Shown here: positions 1-9,751 of the stretch, piece by piece | How positions within the stretch are numbered: the first letter of the stretch is position 1 | Layout of the letters: every line of letters starts with the position of its first letter | Origin: Thiobacillus thioparus DSM 505 | GTDB taxonomy: Bacteria > Pseudomonadota > Gammaproteobacteria > Burkholderiales > Thiobacillaceae | NCBI RefSeq assembly: GCF_000373385.1 | Contig: NZ_KB891327.1 | Location: 212,924-276,923 of the forward strand | Reading direction: 5' to 3' | DNA length: 64,000 nt | Translations under genes and position numbers: made by a program | The notes under the pieces: model-generated | Databases searched by the model: none | Seen by the model: the letters and a program-made list of their open reading frames with translations, nothing else | What the model was told of the DNA's origin: nothing

Positions 1-510
1 ATGCAGGGGCAGCTCGATGCCGTGGAACAGGAAAAGGCCAGGCTGGCGGCGGACCTGGAACAGGCCCAGGCATCGTCGAAAGCCGCGGAAGGCCAAGTGG
101 CGAGCCTGCGGCACGGGCTCGGCACAAGCAAGCAGCAGCTCGTGGCGGCAACACGCGAGCTGACGCAGGTCAAGGAAGAACTGGCCACCACATCGCAGCG
201 GCTGGCCGATACCCAAAAAACCTTGGCCGACACCACCCAGGACCTGCAACAGACGCGGGCGGAAAAACGCGACCTGGAAGCGCTCAAGATACGCCATGAA
301 CGCGACATTGCTTCGTGCGAGCGCAAGAACCTGGCGCTCTACGGGGTGGGGCGGTCGCTGATGGACCGTTTCGAACACAAGACGTGCGGCGAGATACTGG
401 CAGAAAAGGAGCCGTTTTCCGGCCTCAAGAAGGTGGAGACGGAAAATCTGCTGGAAGAATATCGCGACAAGCTGGATGACCAGAAGCTGATCAGGCCGCC
501 TGGCGGCTGA
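1..510 (+). CDS. Coiled-coil protein of unknown function, 5' end at window edge
   Basis: The frame is open from the first base, so the true start may lie outside the window; 169 residues are visible. Residues 1 to about 100 are rich in Glu, Lys, Gln, Ala and Leu with heptad-like spacing, as in a long coiled coil. The C-terminal 70 residues are different and more globular, with two Cys (in ASCERKN and KTCGEIL) and a charged end (LLEEYRDKLDD). No signal peptide or membrane segment is visible in this part. I do not recognise the family. Nothing around it fixes a role, since the next gene is phoX on the other strand. Confidence 0.6.
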   Translation: MQGQLDAVEQEKARLAADLEQAQASSKAAEGQVASLRHGLGTSKQQLVAATRELTQVKEELATTSQRLADTQKTLADTTQDLQQTRAEKRDLEALKIRHERDIASCERKNLALYGVGRSLMDRFEHKTCGEILAEKEPFSGLKKVETENLLEEYRDKLDDQKLIRPPGG

Positions 511-697
511 GATCGGGCATCGCGATTAATGGCTGGCCGTAGCCGGATCCGTCCGGACAGCGCGGTTTCATGCCCCCACGGGCTCTATATCCGAATGGGT
601 GTCGCACCTGATACAGGCGATCGTCCGGTGCAACCTGAGGGCTGCGCCGGACGGTGTCATGGGCCTGCCCGGACCTTCAGGCAGGGGGTGCGGGGCC

Positions 698-2632
698 TCA
701 GTCGTCGTGCTGGGCGCGGCCCGCGATCGTCAGGTAGCCGACGGCGGCGCTGAACTTGCCGTTGTAGTTCGCCGACTCGAGCGGATCCAGCGCCGTATAC
801 ACCTTGGCGTGCAGGCCGCCGATGACGTTGCCGTTTGCGTCCTTGGCCAATTCCCAGTCGCCCGGGTGCTGGAAGTTGCTCATGATGTAGCTGAAGCCGT
901 TGACGTCGTCGACGGCATGCAGGCCAGTCGATTCCGCGCCAGACGGACAGGACAGGATGCGCGACAGCTCACCGGAGTCGACGTTGTAGGCCCACAGGAA
1001 GTTATTGACGTGGCGGCCGCTGTCCTCGCCGATGAAGAGGGTGCGCATCGTTTCCGAGAACTTCAGGTTGTCCGGGTTCGCGATCTTGTCGGGATTGGAC
1101 AGGTTGCCCAGCGCATCCGGGGTTGCGAGATCCTCGCCGATCAGCAGGGGCGAGCCGCTGATGGGTACCCATTGGCTGCGGATACGTGCGCCCGTGTCGT
1201 CGGACTGGCCGCCATCGAGTTTCCATGCGTAGACCATGCCGGCCTGGGGGCCCTGGATGGAAATGCCGCCGGAGCCATTCATCATGGCCGTCTGCACGTA
1301 GCTGATCGCGGAATAGGCGATCTTGTCGCGGGCGTTGACCGTCGTGCCCTCCATCTTGGTGAAGCCGAGGCTGCCGCCCTTGTAGGCCGCATAACGGTGC
1401 GTTTCAAGGAAGGCCGCCGCCTTTTCCTGGCCCTCGACGAACTTGACCCATTGGGTTTTGCCGCCGAACGGGATTTTGGTGTAGCTGGGGTCGGACGGGT
1501 CGCTGGTCTTGACGTCGACGATGTCGGCGGCGGACAGGCTGTCGGCCAGCGCCTTGATCTCGTCGCTGGTGGCGTGGCCGAGGCGGACCCATTCGATGTC
1601 GGCCGAACCGCCGTTTGCGGCTGTCTTCTGCAACCACTTCGCCACATACAGGGTACCGGCGGAGAGGTCACGGGCGCGGTCGGCGACGAACATGAAGAGG
1701 CCGCCATTGGTCGCATCGTCGCCCATCAGGACAGTGCGCTCGTCGGGCATCACTTCCACCAGTTCGTGCGAAATGCGGCCCATGCAGTAATGCTTCTTGA
1801 TGCTGCCGGTGCCGTTCGGGTGGACGGTTACTTCCGGCAGATGGCCGTAGTGGTAGGGGTTGGCGGTAGCCGGATCGCCGTAGAGATTCTGGCTGAACGC
1901 CTTGAACTGCGCATTGCCGGCGATGCTCACCGCGTCGGGCTCGTATTCCTCGCTCGACAGGTGCGTGTTCCAGGGCGAACGGCTTGCACCGCAGGTGATC
2001 CACAGGCCATGGACGCCGCTGGTGTCGACGTTCGAGTAGCTTTCCAGCGTCAACTTGCCGGTGCGCTCGTCCTGGTCCAGGGCAAGCACCGCGATCGGCG
2101 AGGGCAGCCGGCCGTACATCGAGGCGCCGGCGACGTTCTTGGTGGCGTACTCGAACTGCACTACTGCGTACACGCGCTGGCAGCCGCGGCGGCGTGAGTG
2201 GGTTTTGGGCAGGGTCAGCAGCGACATGCCGTCCGGGCAGTCGGAGGAAAACTGGCGCTGATCCGGCGAGGTCGTATCGAGGATCGGGGCATTGTTGATG
2301 TTGTAGTAGCCGCCGGCGAGCGTCATGCCACCCTCCGCGCTTGGCACGGTTTCGCCCGTCAGGAAGAAGGTTTCGTAGCCGAGCGCATAGGTCTCGAAGT
2401 GGCGTCCGACGCCCTTCGTCAGCGTCGAGGCGACATAGGTCTCCGCCATCTGGGCCGGGTTGGCCAGCGACGGGGCGGCCATCGCGCCGAACCGGTAGCG
2501 AACCGGCATGCCCATCGGACCGGCTTCGGCTAAAAGGGGCAGACCGGCCAGCGACGAAGCGAGGGGCAGCATCGGCATGCCGGAAAGCAATCGAAGCGCG
2601 CGGCGACGGGAAAGGGACACAGAATCTGACAT
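698..2632 (-). CDS. phoX: Tat-exported alkaline phosphatase, PhoX family (DUF839)
   Basis: The 644-residue protein begins with a twin-arginine signal (SLSRRRALRLL, then a hydrophobic stretch ending near LLAEAG), so it should be exported folded to the periplasm. The body carries family signatures such as SPWNTHLSSEE, GRISHELVEV and a GDDATNGGLFMFVAD segment. PhoX enzymes are calcium- and iron-dependent phosphomonoesterases that release phosphate from organic esters. I chose the ATG at 2632 because the Tat motif follows it at once and a GGAG lies 8 bases upstream; the frame stays open further upstream but has no such features. A candidate Pho box lies about 80 bases upstream, which suggests induction by phosphate starvation. 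Confidence 0.85.
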   Translation of the reverse strand: MSDSVSLSRRRALRLLSGMPMLPLASSLAGLPLLAEAGPMGMPVRYRFGAMAAPSLANPAQMAETYVASTLTKGVGRHFETYALGYETFFLTGETVPSAEGGMTLAGGYYNINNAPILDTTSPDQRQFSSDCPDGMSLLTLPKTHSRRRGCQRVYAVVQFEYATKNVAGASMYGRLPSPIAVLALDQDERTGKLTLESYSNVDTSGVHGLWITCGASRSPWNTHLSSEEYEPDAVSIAGNAQFKAFSQNLYGDPATANPYHYGHLPEVTVHPNGTGSIKKHYCMGRISHELVEVMPDERTVLMGDDATNGGLFMFVADRARDLSAGTLYVAKWLQKTAANGGSADIEWVRLGHATSDEIKALADSLSAADIVDVKTSDPSDPSYTKIPFGGKTQWVKFVEGQEKAAAFLETHRYAAYKGGSLGFTKMEGTTVNARDKIAYSAISYVQTAMMNGSGGISIQGPQAGMVYAWKLDGGQSDDTGARIRSQWVPISGSPLLIGEDLATPDALGNLSNPDKIANPDNLKFSETMRTLFIGEDSGRHVNNFLWAYNVDSGELSRILSCPSGAESTGLHAVDDVNGFSYIMSNFQHPGDWELAKDANGNVIGGLHAKVYTALDPLESANYNGKFSAAVGYLTIAGRAQHDD

Positions 2633-2713
2633 CACGGATCTCCAGGGTGGATTTGAGGAAACCGGCCGCGTCACAGGGGGCAGCCGAGAACGCGCAAAAT
2701 CTAGCAAGCCGCC

Positions 2714-2731
2714 GTGACAATCCAATGACGC
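2714..2731 (-). promoter_or_regulatory. Candidate Pho box upstream of phoX
   Basis: On the minus strand the site reads GCGTCAT, four bases, then TTGTCAC. Against the PhoB consensus of two 7-bp repeats (CTGTCAT and CTGTCAC) spaced by 4 bp it matches 11 of 14 repeat positions. Its distance and direction fit control of phoX. The match was found by eye and not scored against the genome background. Confidence 0.5.
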
Positions 2732-2966
2732 AGACATGAGCCCTTTGTGCAAATCCGGGTGGCGCACACCCCGCCCGAATGGAATGATAGTGGGCCGCCC
2801 GCCGGATTCTTCCGCCGGCTGGCGTATCCCACGATCCATAGGGGTAAAAAGGGTTACACTCGGGCTGCCTGCGAAGCGGTCTGGTATCGAGAGGGGAGGC
2901 GGCGCGTTTCCTCGCCTTAATTTCCCCTCGCGCCCCAGGCGGGTTTTGGCCCTACTTCCAGCGGGC

Positions 2967-2994
2967 TTGAAAAATCCTTCCATCACATCAAAAT
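2967..2994 (+). promoter_or_regulatory. Candidate sigma-70 promoter for clpS-clpA
   Basis: TTGAAA (2967-2972) and CAAAAT (2989-2994) are separated by 16 bases and lie 30 bases before the clpS start, within an AT-rich patch of otherwise GC-rich DNA. The -35 matches 5 of 6 positions and the -10 matches 4 of 6. Confidence 0.35.
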
Positions 2995-3023
2995 AAAGCC
3001 AGTAATCTAGGCTTATTCCGGCT

Positions 3024-3332
3024 ATGGCAACCAAGCGAGAAGGCACTACCCTACTGGAACCGTCTGCGGCGAAGGTAAAGCCGCCGCCCTTGTACAAGGT
3101 TCTGCTGCTGAACGACGACTACACCCCGATGGAATTCGTGGTGCTGGTTCTCAAGAAGTTTTTCGGCATCGACCAAGAACGGGCGACACAAATCATGCTC
3201 AAAGTGCATACTGAGGGTGTGGGTGTGTGTGGGGTATACCCAAAGGATATCGCTCACACCAAGGTCGAGCAGGTTGTGGATTTCGCGCGGCAGCATCAGC
3301 ATCCGCTGCAATGTACGATGGAGGAAAGTTAG
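3024..3332 (+). CDS. clpS: ATP-dependent Clp protease adaptor ClpS
   Basis: The 102-residue protein has the ClpS core with the [11 protein letters not shown] segment that forms the N-degron pocket and a [11 protein letters not shown]-terminal helix. ClpS binds the ClpA N-domain and delivers N-end-rule substrates to ClpAP in the cytoplasm. The length is normal. It abuts clpA with no gap, the standard arrangement in proteobacteria, so the two are co-transcribed. Confidence 0.96.
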   Translation: MATKREGTTLLEPSAAKVKPPPLYKVLLLNDDYTPMEFVVLVLKKFFGIDQERATQIMLKVHTEGVGVCGVYPKDIAHTKVEQVVDFARQHQHPLQCTMEES

Positions 3333-5585
3333 ATGATTGCCCAGGAACTCGAAGTCACGCTGCACATGGCCTTCATGGACGCGCGGCAGAAACGCCACGA
3401 ATTCATTTCGGTGGAGCATTTGCTGATGGCGATGCTGGACAACCCGTCGGCAGCCGAGGTGCTGCGTGCCTGCGGCGCCAATATCGATGCGATGCGCGAC
3501 CAGCTCGGCAAGTTCATCGATGAGCACACCCCCAAGGTGGCGGGCGAGGGCGAGGTCGACACCCAGCCGACGCTCGGCTTCCAGCGCGTGATCCAGCGCG
3601 CCATCCTGCACGTGCAATCGTCCGGCAAGAAGGAAGTGACCGGCGCCAACGTGCTGGTGGCGGTGTTCGGGGAAAAGGACTCGCATGCGGTGTATTTCCT
3701 CACCCAGCAAGGCGTGACGCGGCTCGACATCGTCAATTTCATCTCCCACGGCATTACCAAGACGCCGCAGAGCGAGCCGGCGCGGCCGGAGGAAGCCTCC
3801 GAAGTCAACGCCGAGGCGCCGAGCAGTTCGCCTCTGGACAGCTTTGCGCAGAATCTGAATGCCCAGGCGCTGGCCGGCAAGATCGATCCGCTGATCGGGC
3901 GCGACCAGGAACTCGAACGGGTGATCCAGACGTTGTGCCGCCGCCGCAAGAACAATCCCCTGCTGGTGGGCGAGGCCGGCGTGGGCAAGACCGCGATTGC
4001 GGAAGGCCTGGCACGCCGCATCGTCGAAAGCTCGGTGCCGGACATCCTGGCGCAGAGCACAGTGTATGCGCTCGACATGGGCGCCTTGCTGGCCGGCACC
4101 AAATACCGCGGCGACTTCGAACAGCGCCTGAAAGGGGTGTTGAAGCAGCTGGCCGACAATCCCAAGGCGATCCTGTTCATCGACGAGATCCACACGCTGA
4201 TCGGCGCCGGCGCGGCGTCGGGCGGTACGCTCGACGCCTCCAACCTGTTGAAGCCGGCGCTGTCGTCCGGCAATCTGCGCTGCATCGGCGCGACCACGTA
4301 CACCGAATATCGTGGCATTTTCGAGAAGGATCATGCCTTGTCACGGCGTTTCCAGAAGGTCGACGTACCGGAACCCTCGGTCAACGAAACCGTGGAAATC
4401 CTGCGTGGCCTGAAATCGCGCTTCGAGGATCATCATGGCGTCAAATATACGGCGGCGGCGTTGACCACCGCAGCGCAGCTGGCTGCACGCTATATAAACG
4501 ACCGCCATCTGCCGGACAAGGCGATCGACGTCATCGACGAAGCCGGGGCCGCCCAGCGCATCCTGCCGAAGTCGAAGCAGAAAAGGACGATCACCCCCCG
4601 CGAGATCGAGGACATCATCGCCAAGATCGCGCGGATTCCGCCCAAGACTGTCTCGTCCGACGACAAGAATTCGCTGAAGACGCTGGACCGTGACCTGAAG
4701 GCCGTGGTGTACGGCCAGAACGAGGCGATCGACGCGCTGGCGACTGCGATCAAGATGTCGCGCAGCGGCTTGGGCAATCCGCAAAAGCCGATCGGCAACT
4801 TCCTGTTCTCCGGCCCGACCGGGGTCGGCAAGACCGAAGTCGCGCGCCAACTCGCTTACGTGCTGGGTATCGAACTGATTCGTTTCGACATGTCGGAATA
4901 CATGGAACGTCATGCCGTATCGCGGCTGATTGGCGCACCACCCGGCTATGTCGGTTTCGACCAGGGCGGACTGTTGACGGAAGCTGTCACGAAGCATCCC
5001 TATGCCGTTGTTTTGCTGGATGAAGTCGAAAAGGCTCATCCGGACATCTTCAACGTGCTGCTGCAGGTGATGGACCATGGCACGCTGACCGATACCAATG
5101 GACGCAAGGCCGATTTCCGCAACGTGGTGTTGATCATGACCACCAACGCGGGCGCGGAAATGCTCAACAAGGCGACCATCGGCTTCTCCAACTCACGCGA
5201 AAGCGGCGACGAGATGGGCGAGATCAAGCGCATGTTCACGCCGGAATTCCGCAACCGGCTGGATGCCATCATCCCGTTTGCGCCGTTGACCGAGCCCGTC
5301 ATCCTGCAGGTGGTCGACAAGTTCCTGATGCAGCTGGAGGAACAGCTGCACGAGAAGAAGGTCGAGGCGGTCTTTACCGACGCGCTGAAGGCCTATCTCG
5401 CCAAGCATGGTTTCGATCCGCTGATGGGGGCTCGCCCGATGGCGCGCCTGATCCAGGACACCATCCGCAAGGCGCTGGCCGACGAACTGCTGTTCGGCAA
5501 GCTGGCGCATGGCGGCCGGGTGACCATCGATGTCGATGCCAGCGGGAAAGTCTCCCTGGAGTTCGAGGAGACGGTGCCGGTGTAA
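3333..5585 (+). CDS. clpA: ATP-dependent Clp protease ATP-binding subunit ClpA
   Basis: This 750-residue AAA+ unfoldase has an N-terminal double-Clp domain followed by two ATPase modules. Walker A motifs are GEAGVGKT (about residues 213-220) and GPTGVGKT (about 494-501), with Walker B ILFIDEIH in the first module and [11 protein letters not shown] in the second. It forms the hexamer that feeds ClpP, with ClpS selecting substrates. The start follows the clpS stop directly. The length is that of ordinary ClpA, without the middle coiled coil of ClpB. Confidence 0.97.
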   Translation: MIAQELEVTLHMAFMDARQKRHEFISVEHLLMAMLDNPSAAEVLRACGANIDAMRDQLGKFIDEHTPKVAGEGEVDTQPTLGFQRVIQRAILHVQSSGKKEVTGANVLVAVFGEKDSHAVYFLTQQGVTRLDIVNFISHGITKTPQSEPARPEEASEVNAEAPSSSPLDSFAQNLNAQALAGKIDPLIGRDQELERVIQTLCRRRKNNPLLVGEAGVGKTAIAEGLARRIVESSVPDILAQSTVYALDMGALLAGTKYRGDFEQRLKGVLKQLADNPKAILFIDEIHTLIGAGAASGGTLDASNLLKPALSSGNLRCIGATTYTEYRGIFEKDHALSRRFQKVDVPEPSVNETVEILRGLKSRFEDHHGVKYTAAALTTAAQLAARYINDRHLPDKAIDVIDEAGAAQRILPKSKQKRTITPREIEDIIAKIARIPPKTVSSDDKNSLKTLDRDLKAVVYGQNEAIDALATAIKMSRSGLGNPQKPIGNFLFSGPTGVGKTEVARQLAYVLGIELIRFDMSEYMERHAVSRLIGAPPGYVGFDQGGLLTEAVTKHPYAVVLLDEVEKAHPDIFNVLLQVMDHGTLTDTNGRKADFRNVVLIMTTNAGAEMLNKATIGFSNSRESGDEMGEIKRMFTPEFRNRLDAIIPFAPLTEPVILQVVDKFLMQLEEQLHEKKVEAVFTDALKAYLAKHGFDPLMGARPMARLIQDTIRKALADELLFGKLAHGGRVTIDVDASGKVSLEFEETVPV

Positions 5586-5747
5586 ATTCGCCCCCGCGAA
5601 ATTACCCATAAAGATTTTGCATGGGTGGTCGTAAGCCGTTCTAGATACAGGTGCGTGGTGGTTTGATCGTGGTTCCCGCTTCATTGATGAGGTGGGACTG
5701 CGGCGATCAGGCGCCTGTGCACCAGTTGATCTAGAGAGGGCACTCCC

Positions 5748-6350
5748 ATGAAGCTGTACTTCGCACCGCATATCGCCGTTCTTTCGCTGATATGTTCCCT
5801 GCCTATCTATGTCCATGCTGCCGATGCCGGGGCGAATACGCCTGTTGTGTCCGGCGAGGACTTGACCGCGGCAAGCGAACGCATCCGTCAGACCGGCGCA
5901 CAGATGCGCGAAGACCTGAAGAAGGCCCGCGCCCGTCTTGAAGCCCAGAAGGCGCAGCAGGAAGCGGAACGGGCTCGCCAGGAGGCTGACAAGACGCATC
6001 AGGAAGCCGAGCGTAAACGGAAGGAAGAACTGGAACGCCAGCAGGCGCTCAAGGAAAAACAGCAGCGCGAAGCTCAGCTGGCTGCACAGGAGCGGGCACG
6101 CAAGGAAGCTGCCGCGCGGACGGAACAGGCCGAGCGGCAACGTCAGGAAGCGTTGCGCGCGAAGCAACTGGAAGCCGCCAAGCAGGAAGAAGCCAGGGCG
6201 AGAGCAGCCGAAGCGCTGAAGGCGGCGCGTGAATCGGTCGGCGTACGGGCATTCGGGGATGACCAGCAAGCCACCCAAGCCGCTGCCAAGGCCCGGGCGG
6301 CCGAGGCACTCAGGAAAGCACGTATGTCGACCGGCGAGCGCGCGTTTTAA
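5748..6350 (+). CDS. Secreted coiled-coil protein with C-terminal repeats
   Basis: Residues 1-25 form a signal peptide ending in VHAADA, so the mature protein should be periplasmic. Residues 50-150 are an almost unbroken charged helix rich in Gln, Glu, Arg, Lys and Ala. The C-terminus holds two near-copies of a 19-residue unit beginning ARAAEAL and ending RAF (151-169 and 182-200), and the second copy ends the protein. I do not recognise the family. It resembles periplasmic spacer or TolA-like helical proteins only in composition. It stands alone, 162 bases after clpA. Confidence 0.7.
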   Translation: MKLYFAPHIAVLSLICSLPIYVHAADAGANTPVVSGEDLTAASERIRQTGAQMREDLKKARARLEAQKAQQEAERARQEADKTHQEAERKRKEELERQQALKEKQQREAQLAAQERARKEAAARTEQAERQRQEALRAKQLEAAKQEEARARAAEALKAARESVGVRAFGDDQQATQAAAKARAAEALRKARMSTGERAF

Positions 6351-6686
6351 GACCATCCGGGAACAATCGGGCATCCTGCGCCGGACAGCGGGGTGCCAAT
6401 TGGCGACAGGGGGCAAACAAAAAGCGGCGCCTGAGGCGCCGCGAAAAACCCGGTGTGGCAGGAGGAGGAGCGCCTGGGGAAGAACCCCTACCGGGAAGCT
6501 ACATAGTCGAATATAGGTCAATAAGCGGCGTGTGCCATCGGTATATTGATCCGCTCCGACGTAGTGATTTTGAATTACGGCGTAAATCTTTCTTTCTTGA
6601 GCTTATTTCGAACATCCCCTTCCTTGGCTTGCTCAATGCGGTCGAATCCCGCACCATACCGGGCATTCAAGAATACCGGAGTGTTG
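6351..6686. other. Intergenic region between coiled-coil gene and epsD
   Basis: The 336 bases contain one strong hairpin (6424-6442) and then an AT-richer stretch (about 6510-6680) before the epsD start that probably holds the promoter. I could not assign -35/-10 boxes with confidence and see no gene. Confidence 0.4.
6424..6442 (-). terminator. Perfect 8-bp hairpin, terminator-like on the minus strand
   Basis: GCGGCGCC and GGCGCCGC flank a TGA loop. On the plus strand five A precede it, so on the minus strand the hairpin is followed by TTTTTG as in an intrinsic terminator. The flanking genes are both on the plus strand, so its direction is odd; it may act both ways, since GAAAAAC follows on the plus strand. 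Confidence 0.5.
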
Positions 6687-7556
6687 ATGAAAAGCCCCTG
6701 TGTCACCCTCGCCGTCGCACTGGCCGTATTTACGCTGCTGTCTGGCTGCGAACAGCCGGCCACGCCGCCCCCGGATACCGTTGCAGCCAAAGTGGGGGAC
6801 GACACGATCAGCGAATTTGAACTGGGCCGGGCGGTGGCACGTCTGGGCCCCATGAGCGCGGCAGACGCCGCCGAAGCCAGGGGCAAGGTGCTGGAAGCCC
6901 TGATCGACCAGCATCTGGTCAGCAGTGCCGCCAAGAACGCGAAACTGGACAAGTTGCCGGAGGTTGCGCTGGCCATGCAACAGGTACAACGCCAAGTGCT
7001 CGTGGAAGCCTATATGGAACGCCTGTTCAAGGATCTGCCCAAACCATCGGATAGTGCCATCCAGGATTACTACAACCGGCATCCCGACCTGTTTGCGCAG
7101 CGCAAGCTGTACCGTGTCCATGAACTCGAATTGCAACTGGCGGCAGGGCGAGTCGCCGAAGTGGAGGCACAGTTGAAACAAAGCCGCAGCCTGGCCGAGT
7201 TCACCGACTGGCTGGGCACGCAAGGGATTGCGGTCAAGTCCGGCGAGGCGGTCAGGCCGGCGGAAAAGATCCCGGATACCATGCTGGCGCAACTCGCCAG
7301 GATGAAGGATGGCCAGGCGGTCGTGGTGCCGATGGACGAGGGTAGGATCAGTGTGCTGCAATTGCTGGACAGCCAGGCGCAGCCCGTGTCGTTCGAGCAA
7401 GCCAGAGACGCGATCGCTCAATTGATTCTGGGTGGAAAGCGCAAAACCCTGCTGGAAGCCGAAATCCACAAGCTGCGTGGCAGCGGCAAGATCGAATATG
7501 CCAGCGGTTTTGCGCCTGCGCCTCCGGAACCAGCCATGCAGCCGGGCAAGCCGTGA
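6687..7556 (+). CDS. epsD: Peptidyl-prolyl isomerase lipoprotein, EpsD family
   Basis: The 289-residue protein has a lipoprotein signal (VFTLLSGC, lipidated Cys near residue 21), a SurA-like N-terminal helical region (VLEALIDQHLV) and a C-terminal parvulin-like segment. EpsD-type proteins occur in exopolysaccharide/exosortase clusters and are thought to help fold or assemble export components in the periplasm. I chose the ATG at 6687 over upstream starts because GGAG lies 5 bases before it and the signal peptide begins there. GDP-mannose synthesis follows, which fits a polysaccharide role, but the other eps genes are absent. Confidence 0.75.
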   Translation: MKSPCVTLAVALAVFTLLSGCEQPATPPPDTVAAKVGDDTISEFELGRAVARLGPMSAADAAEARGKVLEALIDQHLVSSAAKNAKLDKLPEVALAMQQVQRQVLVEAYMERLFKDLPKPSDSAIQDYYNRHPDLFAQRKLYRVHELELQLAAGRVAEVEAQLKQSRSLAEFTDWLGTQGIAVKSGEAVRPAEKIPDTMLAQLARMKDGQAVVVPMDEGRISVLQLLDSQAQPVSFEQARDAIAQLILGGKRKTLLEAEIHKLRGSGKIEYASGFAPAPPEPAMQPGKP

Positions 7557-7670
7557 CCCGCGCATGACCCAGATCACCTGGGGACTGGGCGGACGATTGC
7601 GGAAGTGTCCCGGCGTCAGGAACGGAATTTGCCTCGTTTGAACGAAATTTCAATTTCAAGAGCACTCGAC

Positions 7671-9092
7671 ATGACCAGCATTCATCCCGTGATTCTCTCC
7701 GGGGGCTCCGGCACCCGCCTGTGGCCGTTGTCCCGTGCGGCGCTGCCCAAGCAGCTGCTGCCGCTTGCCAGCGACCGGAGCCTGCTGCAGGACACTGTCA
7801 GCCGATTGGCGAACATGCCGGAAATGGCCGCACCTTTGATGGTTTGCAACGTGGAGCATCGCTTCATGATTGCCGAGCAGATGCGCCAGATCGATACGGC
7901 GCCGCGCGCCATCGTGCTGGAGCCGGTAGGGCGCAATACCGCCCCCGCGATTGCGGTGGCCGCATTGATGCTGTCGCGCGACGATCCGGACGCGCTGATG
8001 CTGATCCTGCCGGCCGACCACCTGATCGGCGACGTCGCGGCGTTCCACGACGCGATCCGCACCGCGGCACAAGCCGCGCAGCACGGCCATCTCGCCACCT
8101 TCGGCATCATCGCTGCAACGCCGGAAACCGGTTACGGCTATATCCGCAAGGGTGCGCAGTTGGCCGATACCGCCGGGGCGCACCAGGTCGCGGCCTTCGT
8201 CGAGAAGCCCGACCTGGCCACCGCGCAGCAGTATGTCGAATCGGGCGAATATTTCTGGAACAGCGGCATGTTCCTGTTCCGTGCGTCGGATTTCCTGCAG
8301 GAGCTACAGGCTTTGCGGCCCGGCATTCTGGATGCCAGCCGCGCCGCACTGGATGCCGCCACGCTCGATCTCGATTTCGTGCGGCTCGACCCTGCCGCAT
8401 TCGAGGCCTGCCCGTCGGAGTCGATCGATTACGCCGTCATGGAACATACCCGTCGCGCCGCCGTGGTCCCTGCGGACATGGCCTGGAACGATATCGGCGC
8501 TTGGTCGGCGCTGTGGGACGTGGCTGAAAAGGACGGACAGGGCAATGCGATCCGAGGCGACGTCATGCTGGAAAACGCCCGCAACAACTTCGTCCGTGCC
8601 GAAACCCGCATGGTCGCGATGCTGGGCGTATCCGACCTGGTGGTGGTCGAAACGGCCGACGTGGTCCTGGTAGCCAACAAGGACCAGGTCCAGGACGTCA
8701 AGAAACTCGTCGACCGCCTGAAAGCCGAGAAACGCTGCGAGCATCTGGTCCACAAGCAGGTGTATCGCCCCTGGGGATGGTATGAAGGCATCGACGAGGG
8801 CGAACGTTTCCAGGTCAAGCGCATCATGGTCAAGCCGGGCGAGAAGCTCAGCCTGCAGATGCACCATCACCGCGCCGAGCACTGGATCGTGGTGTCCGGC
8901 ACGGCCAGCGTCACCTGTGGCGACGAGGTCATGCTGCTGACCGAAAACCAGTCCACCTACATTCCGCTGGGCACGTCGCACCGGCTGGAGAACCCCGGCA
9001 AGATCGACCTGCACATGATCGAAGTCCAGTCGGGCACCTATCTCGGCGAGGACGACATCGTCCGGTTCGAGGACATCTACAAGCGCAGTTAA
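7671..9092 (+). CDS. manC: Mannose-1-phosphate guanylyltransferase / mannose-6-phosphate isomerase
   Basis: The 473-residue bifunctional enzyme has an N-terminal nucleotidyltransferase domain with the pyrophosphorylase signature (SGGSGTRLWPLSR) and a C-terminal cupin domain (RPWGWYEGID, metal-site MHHHRAEHW). It isomerises fructose-6-phosphate to mannose-6-phosphate and makes GDP-mannose from mannose-1-phosphate for surface polysaccharides. The ATG at 7671 begins 5 codons before the conserved VILSGG. Family names vary (algA, xanB, cpsB, manC). It follows epsD on the same strand. Confidence 0.92.
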   Translation: MTSIHPVILSGGSGTRLWPLSRAALPKQLLPLASDRSLLQDTVSRLANMPEMAAPLMVCNVEHRFMIAEQMRQIDTAPRAIVLEPVGRNTAPAIAVAALMLSRDDPDALMLILPADHLIGDVAAFHDAIRTAAQAAQHGHLATFGIIAATPETGYGYIRKGAQLADTAGAHQVAAFVEKPDLATAQQYVESGEYFWNSGMFLFRASDFLQELQALRPGILDASRAALDAATLDLDFVRLDPAAFEACPSESIDYAVMEHTRRAAVVPADMAWNDIGAWSALWDVAEKDGQGNAIRGDVMLENARNNFVRAETRMVAMLGVSDLVVVETADVVLVANKDQVQDVKKLVDRLKAEKRCEHLVHKQVYRPWGWYEGIDEGERFQVKRIMVKPGEKLSLQMHHHRAEHWIVVSGTASVTCGDEVMLLTENQSTYIPLGTSHRLENPGKIDLHMIEVQSGTYLGEDDIVRFEDIYKRS

Positions 9093-9109
9093 GGGGGCGC
9101 GGCCCTGTG

Positions 9110-9130
9110 CTGCGGGCGTGCCGCCCGCAG
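9110..9130 (+). terminator. Hairpin after manC, weak terminator candidate
   Basis: CTGCGGGC and GCCCGCAG pair perfectly around a 5-base loop, starting 17 bases after the manC stop. No T tract follows directly, so it may act with Rho or as an RNA-stabilising end. The remaining 250 bases up to flhD contain AT-rich patches likely to hold the flhDC promoter, which I could not define. Confidence 0.4.
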
Positions 9131-9382
9131 CGGACTGGCGCTTTCTGATTTTATTTCATTGTTTTTATTGTATTTACCCGCGGTGCCAGCAAGCCGGCCA
9201 GGGAGTCTTGCGCGTGACCCCGCCCGTCGTGTAGGACAAACACCTACAACGATGGTTGTTCATTTCCGTCTTTCAATACAGCGCTTGTCCACATTAACTT
9301 TCCCGGGTGTCGTCCGAAAACGAATTCACCACGCTGACTTAAGTGTGCGTTTGAAAAAATTCAACGAAGAAGGACAGGCAAA

Positions 9383-9700
9383 ATGAAAATGGACGAAATG
9401 CTGGACGAAATGCGCGACGTCAATCTGAACTACCTGATGCTGGCGCAGAACATGATCCAACACGACAAGGCGACCGCCGTCTTTCGTCTGGGCATCAGCC
9501 AGGACGTTGCCGACCTGATCAAGGCGCTGACACCCGCACAAGTCCTCAAGCTTGCCGCGTCCGGCATGATGGTGTCGCGCTTCCGCTTCGACGACGGCGT
9601 GGTGCTCAACATGCTGACCAACTACACCAAGGATCGTGCCATCGCCCAGTCCCACGCCGCCATCCTGATGGCCGGACAAGCTGTGGAAGCCTTTGCCTGA
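9383..9700 (+). CDS. flhD: Flagellar transcriptional activator FlhD
   Basis: This 105-residue protein matches FlhD throughout (DVNLNYLMLAQNMI, DKATAVFRLG, SRFRF). FlhD forms the FlhD4C2 complex with FlhC, which binds class II flagellar promoters and is the top of the flagellar cascade in enterics and many betaproteobacteria. A GAAGGA element lies about 10 bases before the ATG. flhC starts 51 bases later. The long AT-rich leader upstream suggests an input promoter with several regulators. Confidence 0.95.
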   Translation: MKMDEMLDEMRDVNLNYLMLAQNMIQHDKATAVFRLGISQDVADLIKALTPAQVLKLAASGMMVSRFRFDDGVVLNMLTNYTKDRAIAQSHAAILMAGQAVEAFA

Positions 9701-9751
9701 TTCTGTCGTACCTGCAGCAAACGTCGCACAATAAAAAAGGGGAGTGACTTC

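Larger units (their letters stand above)
2633..3023. other. Divergent intergenic region phoX/clpS
   Basis: This stretch of about 390 bases separates the divergent phoX and clpS genes. It holds the candidate Pho box near phoX and a candidate sigma-70 promoter near clpS. I see no credible gene or repeat in the rest. Confidence 0.5.

Noticed and set aside
6424..6442. Riboswitch in the leader of epsD
   Set aside because: Only one simple hairpin is present, with no conserved loop or multi-stem structure that I recognise.
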